Below, piece after piece: positions 5,882 through 11,241 of a stretch of 11,241 nt of DNA. Within the stretch, counting starts at the first letter, position 1; each line of letters starts with the position of its first letter. Where the stretch lies: the NCBI GenBank assembly GCA_035391225.1, contig DAOPKN010000059.1:1-11241 (forward strand), given 5' to 3'. The DNA is from DAOPKN01 sp035391225. Lineage in GTDB: Bacteria > Thermotogota > Thermotogae > MWEM01. Under the pieces are notes generated by a model that saw only the letters and a program-made list of their open reading frames with translations, ran no database searches and was not told where the DNA came from. The position numbers and the translations under genes are program-made.

Positions 5882-7033
5882 ATGGAGAGCAACCAAGTGA
5901 GCATGGAAAAGGTGACGTTCCAATTGGACGCGCTGGAAGAAAACATCGGCAAATTGTCCGCTGCACAGGACAAACTCTCTTCCGAGGAAACAGGGAACGC
6001 CTCGCTGGATATGGGAACATGTTCCGCCAAAATCGAAGCGAACTTGGAAGCCCTGGAAAAGGACCTGTCCGTCATCGACAGCCTGGACAAGGGCGAAAGG
6101 GCAGAAAGGTGTGGACGCATCTTACTTGCAATGGAAGCGTACCTCCAGGTGGCCCAGAAAATCGTTTCGGAAAACATGGGGCAAGGGACCCAAAGCGCTT
6201 TGACCTTGTTCGGCAAGGAATCGTTCCGGGGGATCCTTTCCATGGGGAAGAAAGATGCGGCAACCATTGCCCAAGAAGCCTCGGAGCTGCAAAAGGAGCT
6301 GCTGTTGCAATGGGTACTCGCGTTGTACGCCTTGGCAAAACGCTACAAGAAGCGGGAGTTCTCGGACAAAGCCAAGCAGATCCAGGAAAAGTGGAAAAGC
6401 CTTCCCAAGCTGGATGTCAAAAAACTGAAAAGGGAGCTGCAGGAGAAGAAAAAAACGTATGTGCAGAAATCTCCGCAGGAAATTGTGTCCAAGGACCTGG
6501 TTCCGCTTCTGGACCGCTCGGTGTCCATCATGGAAAGCGCGTACAGCTGCCTGGATGAACAGGTGATAAAGATCACCTCCACCGCACGCGAGAACCTCGG
6601 AAAGGCGCAGAACATTTCCATGCTTTATGAACCGGTTCGGCATCTTGTTACGATCTTGCAAGCAAACGCGGGACGCTTCACACAATGGAACGCAGGAGCA
6701 GTGGCAACGATACTTCCAATGCAAACCGACCTGGGAATCCTTTTCTCCAAAATCGAAACGGCAGGGGAAGCCATTGCGTTGAACCAGAGTTTCATTCTCC
6801 AGAACGCCAAGGTGATCAAGGATATTTGCCAGTTCCAGAAGGCCCTGGCGAGCATCACCGAAAAGGCCAAGCATTTCCAGCAAGAGTTGGAAACCAAGGT
6901 AGTGGTGAAAACGGTGGAGATCGCACTCCAACAAGCGCTCACGGTGATGTCCGACAATGCGCAGTTCGTTTTGGAATACACCGATTGGTGGGGGAAAAAC
7001 GAGCTGGAGCAAATGGACAAGCTCCTGGGATAG
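5882..7033 (+). CDS. All-helical protein of unknown family, first gene of the kinase cluster
   Basis: 383 residues, almost entirely heptad-like helix with many Glu, Lys, Gln and Ala. No signal peptide, membrane segment or recognisable catalytic motif, so it is probably cytoplasmic. The most charged coiled-coil-like stretches are about 1-70 and 155-195 (K-K-L-K-R-E-L-Q-E-K-K-K at 180-191). A less charged helical half (about 200-370) ends Y-T-D-W-W-G. The long-helix style recalls TelA-type toxic anion resistance or scaffold proteins, but I cannot confirm homology. I chose ATG 5882 because AAAGGAGAGAGG lies directly upstream; a possible extension to 5780 lacks a ribosome site. It is followed after 38 bases by the YbjN-like gene and then the kinase gene, all on one strand, which suggests a role as partner, scaffold or substrate of the kinase. 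That role is inference from position only. Confidence 0.75.
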   Translation: MESNQVSMEKVTFQLDALEENIGKLSAAQDKLSSEETGNASLDMGTCSAKIEANLEALEKDLSVIDSLDKGERAERCGRILLAMEAYLQVAQKIVSENMGQGTQSALTLFGKESFRGILSMGKKDAATIAQEASELQKELLLQWVLALYALAKRYKKREFSDKAKQIQEKWKSLPKLDVKKLKRELQEKKKTYVQKSPQEIVSKDLVPLLDRSVSIMESAYSCLDEQVIKITSTARENLGKAQNISMLYEPVRHLVTILQANAGRFTQWNAGAVATILPMQTDLGILFSKIETAGEAIALNQSFILQNAKVIKDICQFQKALASITEKAKHFQQELETKVVVKTVEIALQQALTVMSDNAQFVLEYTDWWGKNELEQMDKLLG

Positions 7034-7039
7034 GCAGAC

Positions 7040-7055
7040 CAATGCAGGTGCATTG
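7040..7055 (+). repeat. Small inverted repeat just before the YbjN-like gene
   Basis: CAATGC-AGGT-GCATTG forms a perfect 6-base-pair stem with a 4-base loop, in the 38-base gap between the helical and YbjN-like genes. It ends 5 bases before the strong ribosome site AAAAAGGAGG, too few T residues follow for a terminator, and it may affect translation or mRNA stability. Confidence 0.35.
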
Positions 7056-7071
7056 AAAAAGGAGGAAAAAA

Positions 7072-7503
7072 ATGTGGAGCTTCAAGAAAGATTTCCCCGC
7101 TTGGACGGATGAAAAGTTGCAACAAGTGTACATGGATATCCTGCAAAAGGCAGGCTACGAACCGAGGGTGGATTCGGACGGCGACGTCGTGTTCAAGAAA
7201 GAGAACATGACCTTCGTGATCCAGCCTTCGGGGAAGGACCCCATCTTTTTCCGCCTCTTCCTTCCCAATATCTACCCGGTGGAAAGCGAAGAGGAACGCG
7301 GAAGGATACGGGTTGCCATGGACATGGCCAACGCCCTTTGCAAGGCGGCGAAGGTGTTCACGGTGAACAACAATGTCTGGGTGAGCATCGAATTCTTTGT
7401 CAACCATCCCCAGGACGTGGAAACGTTCCTCGAACGCGCATTGGGGGCCATCGACAACGCCGCAAAGATCTTCGTGGTTCGATTGAACACACTGGATGCA
7501 TAA
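7072..7503 (+). CDS. YbjN-like small protein
   Basis: 143 residues, soluble, with no signal peptide. The layout fits the YbjN family (type III secretion chaperone-like alpha/beta fold): an N-terminal helix ending in Q-K-A-G-Y, strands around D-G-D-V-V-F and F-V-I-Q-P-S, then a long helix (M-D-M-A-N-A-L-C-K) and paired strands (V-F-T-V-N-N-N-V-W-V-S-I-E-F-F). It ends with a helix beginning H-P-Q-D-V-E-T-F. The assignment is by pattern, not alignment. YbjN-type proteins are thought to act as small binding or regulatory proteins, but no reaction is known that I could name here. Start supported by AAAGGAGG 6-7 bases upstream. It sits between the helical protein gene and the kinase gene and is probably co-transcribed with both. 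Confidence 0.65.
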   Translation: MWSFKKDFPAWTDEKLQQVYMDILQKAGYEPRVDSDGDVVFKKENMTFVIQPSGKDPIFFRLFLPNIYPVESEEERGRIRVAMDMANALCKAAKVFTVNNNVWVSIEFFVNHPQDVETFLERALGAIDNAAKIFVVRLNTLDA

Positions 7504-7510
7504 ACTACTC

Positions 7511-7548
7511 CAACACCCGGGAACCTTGCTTCCGTTTCCCGGGTGTTG
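7511..7548 (+). terminator. Perfect 13-bp stem-loop between the YbjN-like and kinase genes
   Basis: CAACACCCGGGAA (7511-7523), a 12-base loop, then TTCCCGGGTGTTG (7536-7548): a perfect 13-base-pair stem. It begins 7 bases after the YbjN-like stop. It is followed by CGTTG and only a delayed CTTTT (about 7559-7563), so a full intrinsic terminator is doubtful. More likely it is a partial terminator or an mRNA-stability element that lowers kinase expression relative to the two genes before it. The kinase ribosome site (GGAGG, 7564-7568) lies outside the stem. Confidence 0.55.
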
Positions 7549-7575
7549 CGTTGTCCAACTTTTGGAGGCAACAGC

Positions 7576-9264
7576 ATGCCACATTGTCCATCCTGCAATA
7601 GTGTCGTCCCCGAAAACAGCGCAAGCTGCCCGGTATGCGGGACTCCCCTTTTCGCGCGCTCCCTTTCCCTTCTCCCCGTAGGAACCCTTCTCGCCCAAAG
7701 GTACTCCGTGGGGAAGCTGCTGGGGCAAGGAGGTTTCGGCATCACCTACAAGGGGGCTGACCGGGAGTTGAAGCGGCCGGTGGCCATCAAGGAATTCTTC
7801 CTTGAGCATTCCACCCGCAAGGGAACGGAGCTGGTTCCTCCCGGAACCCTTTCGCCGAAAGAGTACTCCGATGCCTTGGACCGTTTCGAACAGGAAGCCC
7901 AACACCTCAAGGGCATCTGCCATCCTTTCCTCCTGTTTTTCCTGGATTTCGTGCGCGAAAACAATACCGCGTACCTCATCACCGAGCTCGTTTCCGGAGA
8001 CACCCTGGACGTGCGCATCCGGAAACAAGGGGTTTTCTCCGAGCAAGAAGGCCTTTCCATCCTCCAAAAAATGCTGCAGGCCCTGCAGTATCTCCATGAG
8101 AAAAGCCTTCTGCACCGGGATATCAAGCCCTCCAACGTCGTTCTTCGAGAGGGCACGGATCCGGTTTTGCTCGACTTCGGTTCCGTACGTCCCTTCGTCC
8201 CGGGAAAAACGCAGTCCATGACACGGTTGATTAGCCCGGATTACGCCGCCCCAGAACAGTACTCCCCGAATGCCCGTTTCGGACCCCGATTGGACATTTT
8301 CTGCCTGGGAGCGTGTGCATACCATATGTTTCGTGGCAAGCCCCCAGAACCCTCCGCAAGCCGGATGCACCAAAAGAAACCCCTGGAACCCATCCCGGGG
8401 CTTTCTCCCGCCGTTATGAATTGGGTGCAAACCTGCACGCAAATCAACGCCAATTTCCGCTATGCCAGTGCGGCAGAGGCGCTCGTCGAAATCGAAAAGA
8501 TCTTGCATGGCGTCCCCATGCGCGGAGAAATGGTGCGCGTGGACCGACCAGCCGGCGGAGAGAGGGCTTTTTCCATCGGCAAGTATGCGGTCACCGTGGA
8601 GGAATACGTGGATTTCTTGAACCGCGCTGGGGTTCCCTTGGAGGGGGTGAAGAATGGAAGGTTGCTGCTGGAACTGGGAAAGGAAGATTGCCCGGTTCTC
8701 GTTTCCGGGGGAAGGTTCCGTTGTGCGCCGGGCACCGAAAACCACCCGGTCACCATGGTTTCCTGGTGGGGAGCACTGGCCTATTGCCACTGGCTCAACG
8801 AGAAGGAAGGATTCGCCGCATGTTGCGACGAAAACGGATTGTTACTGGATGCAAGCGGGCTTCCCACGAAAAAGGTTTCGGAGGTGGAAGGATACCGCCT
8901 TCCCACTTCCGAAGAATGGATGTTTGCTGCGCGGGGTGGAAGCAAGGACACCGGCCCGACCAACTTCGCGGGAAGCGAAAAGCTTTCCGAGGTGGGATGG
9001 TTTTCCGGGAACAGCAATGGCTCAACCCACCCGGTGGGTGAAAAGAAGCCCAACGAGCTCGGGTTGTTTGACATGTGCGGCAACACCTGGGAATGGTGCC
9101 AGGATTCCCACCCGGAATTGGAAAGCCTTCGTCTGAACCACGGCGGCAGCTGGAGCAACCACGAGAAACGCTGTACGATTACCTTCCAATACCACAATGC
9201 CCCGGAGCTGTGCTACAACGACCTGGGATTTCGCCTCGCACGCACTCTTCCCGAGGGTTCATAG
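7576..9264 (+). CDS. Zinc ribbon - Ser/Thr protein kinase - FGE-sulfatase-like fusion
   Basis: 562 residues, cytoplasmic (no membrane helix). Residues 4-21 form a zinc ribbon (C4, C7, C18, C21). A Hanks-type kinase domain follows (about 43-312): glycine loop G-Q-G-G-F-G (50-55), K72 in A-I-K, H-R-D-I-K-P-S-N (180-187), D-F-G (200-202), A-P-E (225-227) and D240. All catalytic residues are present, so it should phosphorylate proteins on Ser/Thr. Residues about 320-557 are an FGE-sulfatase/SUMF1-type domain: H-P-V-T-M-V-S-W, Y-R-L-P-T-S-E-E-W near 440, D-M-C-G-N-T-W-E-W near 499, G-G-S-W at 523 and G-F-R-L near 551. Of the two active-site cysteines of true formylglycine-generating enzymes, the first is replaced by Asn (N528) and the second kept (C533), so cysteine oxidation is unlikely; binding or sensing is more plausible. 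ATG 7576 is chosen for its GGAGG site and because the zinc ribbon starts there. Last of three co-directional genes. Confidence 0.9.
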   Translation: MPHCPSCNSVVPENSASCPVCGTPLFARSLSLLPVGTLLAQRYSVGKLLGQGGFGITYKGADRELKRPVAIKEFFLEHSTRKGTELVPPGTLSPKEYSDALDRFEQEAQHLKGICHPFLLFFLDFVRENNTAYLITELVSGDTLDVRIRKQGVFSEQEGLSILQKMLQALQYLHEKSLLHRDIKPSNVVLREGTDPVLLDFGSVRPFVPGKTQSMTRLISPDYAAPEQYSPNARFGPRLDIFCLGACAYHMFRGKPPEPSASRMHQKKPLEPIPGLSPAVMNWVQTCTQINANFRYASAAEALVEIEKILHGVPMRGEMVRVDRPAGGERAFSIGKYAVTVEEYVDFLNRAGVPLEGVKNGRLLLELGKEDCPVLVSGGRFRCAPGTENHPVTMVSWWGALAYCHWLNEKEGFAACCDENGLLLDASGLPTKKVSEVEGYRLPTSEEWMFAARGGSKDTGPTNFAGSEKLSEVGWFSGNSNGSTHPVGEKKPNELGLFDMCGNTWEWCQDSHPELESLRLNHGGSWSNHEKRCTITFQYHNAPELCYNDLGFRLARTLPEGS

Positions 9265-10371
9265 CTCCGCTTGGTAGACCCGGTATCGCCGCAACTGCTG
9301 CACTTGCAACCGCTGCAGCGCGTTTTGCATGCGGTGGTTGTCTTCGAGCACGTAGTTGATCTCCAACCTTGCCTTGCGCTTTTTCATCACCTCGTAGGTG
9401 GCCAGGTACAGCAGGATGTCGATGGCCTTCCCCTGGTAGCGTGGAACCACCCCCAACCCCCACATGCGGTACTGGTTGATCTTCTTCATCCCGGCCAGCA
9501 ACCGCAGCCACCCCAGCGGGAAAAGCCTTCCGTCCAGCCCCGTCAATGCCTGGTTGATATCCGGCAACGTCATGGCAAACCCAACCGCTTCTCCCTGGGC
9601 ATCCTGGGCGATAAAGATGAGTTCCGGGTCCACGATGCGCCGCAAGTCGTTGGCGATGGCATTGGCTTCCGCTTCGGAAACGGGGTAATACCCCCAGTTT
9701 CGCGCGATGGACTGGTTCGTCAGCCCCACGAGGAGCTTCACATCCCGCTCCAGTTTTTTCCGGTCAAGGGTGCGGATGGTGATACCGTACCTCTTGGATA
9801 CCACTTCCGAAAAGGAAACGAAACGCTCGGGGATGCGGTACCCGTGACCCGGGTCTCCCAGGAAAACCAGCAAATCCTTGACCTTTTGCAACCCGAACGC
9901 TTCCATCTGCGCGGGGTAATACGCAGCATTGTAGGGTGCCAGCACCACCGGCGGCGGGGAAAAACCCTCCACCACCATCCCCCATTCCTGGGAGGAAAAG
10001 CTCCAGGGTCCGCGCATCTTTTGCATACCCTTGTTCTGGAGCCAGTGCTTCGCGGTGGAAAGCAAAAGGTGCGAAGCAGTTGGATCGTCGATGCACTCGT
10101 ACGCGCCGAAGAAACCCACCGCCTCTCCCCAGTACTCCACCGCGTCGTGGTCGAAGAAAGCCGCGATCCGTCCCAACACGTTTTTGCCTTCGAGCAGCAG
10201 GAAAAGGGCGTACTCGCAGTGGGGAAGCATCAGGTTCTTGCGCGGGTCGTACAGTTTTCGCTGCTCGGAACGCAGCGGGGCCACCCAGTTTGGATCGTTT
10301 CGGTACATCGCGTAGGGAAGGGCGATGAACTGGCGAAGCTGGCGATGGCTTTCCACCCTTTGGATTTGCAT
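9259..10371 (-). CDS. GNAT-superfamily N-acetyltransferase-like protein (YghO-like)
   Basis: 370 residues, soluble. It matches from memory a widespread bacterial family annotated as GNAT acetyltransferase: the N-terminal half has P-Y-A-M-Y-R-N-D-P-N-W-V (19-30), then R-I-A-A-F-F-D-H (68-75), F-F-G-A-Y-E-C-I (87-94) and M-R-G-P-W-S-F-S-S-Q-E-W-G (119-131). The C-terminal half carries the acetyl-CoA-binding motif A region, G-L-G-V-V-P-R-Y-Q-G-K-A (305-316). The acceptor substrate of this family is not known to me. The ATG is 7 bases past the stop of the DUF3604-like gene, with a GAGGTG box inside that gene's end, so the two are probably one operon. The 3' end overlaps the last 6 bases of the kinase gene in the convergent direction. 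Confidence 0.85.
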   Translation of the reverse strand: MQIQRVESHRQLRQFIALPYAMYRNDPNWVAPLRSEQRKLYDPRKNLMLPHCEYALFLLLEGKNVLGRIAAFFDHDAVEYWGEAVGFFGAYECIDDPTASHLLLSTAKHWLQNKGMQKMRGPWSFSSQEWGMVVEGFSPPPVVLAPYNAAYYPAQMEAFGLQKVKDLLVFLGDPGHGYRIPERFVSFSEVVSKRYGITIRTLDRKKLERDVKLLVGLTNQSIARNWGYYPVSEAEANAIANDLRRIVDPELIFIAQDAQGEAVGFAMTLPDINQALTGLDGRLFPLGWLRLLAGMKKINQYRMWGLGVVPRYQGKAIDILLYLATYEVMKKRKARLEINYVLEDNHRMQNALQRLQVQQLRRYRVYQAEL

Positions 10372-10377
10372 GGCGGG

Positions 10378-11241
10378 CTACTGCACCTCGATCCAGATGG
10401 GGCTGGAAAACGCCCTTTCCCGGGTGGGAACTGCATCGAAGGATGTACCATTCCATTGCCAGCGCGTGGTTTGCTGCTGGTAGGCGGTCACGCGGACGTA
10501 GGCATTGCCCGTCATTGCGGAAAGGTCCAGCGAGTACGCTGTTCCATCCACCGCATCGTGCGTGGCGCGAATCGTTTCGAAAGTACCGGGGCCCGTGGAG
10601 CGCACGAAAATCACTTCCACGTAGTCCAGCGGCGCGGTGTCACCCACTGCCCGGAAGGAGTATTCCAACGCATCTCCAACTTGCAACGGCACGGTTTGCC
10701 CCATCCAGTACTTCGTTCCCTGGTAGGTTGCGGAAAACTCCAGTTGGATCTTTGGCCCAGTGGTAGCGTACACCCGCTTGTCCTCGATGGCTTCGAAGAT
10801 GGAAGCACGGGTTTTTTCCTGGGCCCAGGCGCCGATCAGCCCGCCGGAAAAATCCCCCTCCTCGGGAACAAGGGCTTGCTTTCCCTCTTCCAGCTGGTCC
10901 GTGTTGGTGTTTCCCGGGTTGCCCAAATGATCGTCCGTAGACCCGACGATACCCAGCTTGTAATCGGGCTTGTACCCAGAGAGAAACCAGCGATTCAACG
11001 CGCTTTCCACGCTACGGTTGGGGTCAAACCCTGGGACCAGGTCAGCGTATCCCTCCGCCTCCGAGCTGCCGTGCACCGAAAAGATTTCCACCGCTGGCAT
11101 GATCCCCGGGGAAAAGCCATGATCCGAGGGGATGAAATCCCAATCGGTGCTCATGGCGATTTCGTCGAAGATCCAGTTTTGCAACCCGTAGGTCCCGGAA
11201 AACGCGAGCAACCCCCCGGACTCCGCACCCTCTCCACGGGC
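10378..11241 (-). CDS. PHP/DUF3604-like metal-dependent hydrolase, C-terminal part (5' end outside window)
   Basis: The reading frame is open to the right edge, so the 287 residues seen are the C-terminal portion of a longer protein; the TTG at 11211 need not be its start. Features recall DUF3604/PHP-type proteins: P-A-V-E-I-F-S-V-H-G-S-S-E (start near 11107), L-G-I-V-G-S-T-D-D-H with a possible metal-binding His, and S-I-F-E-A-I-E-D-K-R-V-Y-A-T-T-G, which closes the catalytic domain in relatives. The last 110 or so residues look like a beta-sandwich. The N-terminal metal motifs lie outside the window and cannot be checked, so catalytic competence is unproven. The acetyltransferase gene follows 6 bases after the stop. 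Confidence 0.75.
   Translation of the reverse strand, partial: ARGEGAESGGLLAFSGTYGLQNWIFDEIAMSTDWDFIPSDHGFSPGIMPAVEIFSVHGSSEAEGYADLVPGFDPNRSVESALNRWFLSGYKPDYKLGIVGSTDDHLGNPGNTNTDQLEEGKQALVPEEGDFSGGLIGAWAQEKTRASIFEAIEDKRVYATTGPKIQLEFSATYQGTKYWMGQTVPLQVGDALEYSFRAVGDTAPLDYVEVIFVRSTGPGTFETIRATHDAVDGTAYSLDLSAMTGNAYVRVTAYQQQTTRWQWNGTSFDAVPTRERAFSSPIWIEVQ

Noticed and set aside
7543..7575. Kinase start at GTG 7543
   Set aside because: This start lies inside the 13-bp stem and lacks a ribosome site, whereas ATG 7576 has GGAGG and begins exactly at the zinc ribbon.
6122..8790. Long open frames on the minus strand opposite the helical, YbjN-like and kinase genes
   Set aside because: They run antisense to clearly coding genes, have no ribosome sites that I could see and give low-complexity, His/Arg-rich translations; they are shadows of the G+C-rich plus-strand genes.
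8536..9261. The FGE-like C-terminus as the variable protein of a diversity-generating retroelement
   Set aside because: Some such variable proteins have FGE-like C-terminal domains, but no reverse transcriptase gene and no template-like near-copy of the 3' end is visible in this window.

Overview
This is a gene-dense bacterial window with nine protein genes that I trust (two cut by the window edges), one possible leader peptide, and no tRNA, rRNA, CRISPR array or transposase. Strong GGAGG-type ribosome binding sites and TATAAT-type promoters mark it as bacterial. Most of it is rich in G+C (roughly 55-60% in the rows I counted by hand). The mix of type IV minor pilins, a secreted leucine-rich-repeat protein, a eukaryotic-type protein kinase and a class I photolyase does not fix the phylum, so I assign none.

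Layout. Positions 1-1863 hold three overlapping minor pilin genes on the minus strand: a large tip-type (GspK/PilX-like) pilin, then two smaller prepilins, the last cut by the left edge. A good promoter (TTGCCA-N18-TATAAT, 1951-1980) and a possible 20-codon leader ORF precede them. The large pilin has a sharp drop in G+C over its C-terminal two thirds. Positions 1992-3362 encode a class I DNA photolyase (minus), divergent from a seven-helix membrane protein (3488-4204, plus). Convergent with that gene is a secreted protein made of a carbohydrate-binding-like domain, internalin-like leucine-rich repeats and a fibronectin-III-like domain (4237-5718, minus).

Positions 5882-9264 hold a three-gene plus-strand cluster: an all-helical protein of unknown family, a small YbjN-like protein, and a fusion of zinc ribbon, Ser/Thr kinase and formylglycine-generating-enzyme-like (FGE-like) domain. 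Inverted repeats sit in both gaps between these genes. This cluster is the best candidate in the window for an undescribed signalling module. The kinase looks catalytically intact, while the FGE-like domain lacks one of the two active-site cysteines.

Positions 9259-11241 hold two minus-strand genes, the end of a PHP/DUF3604-like metal-dependent hydrolase and a GNAT-type acetyltransferase 7 bases downstream. The acetyltransferase overlaps the 3' end of the kinase gene tail to tail by 6 bases.

No gene-free stretch exceeds 300 bases; the longest gaps are 1864-1991, 3363-3487 and 5719-5881, and all three carry promoter-like signals.
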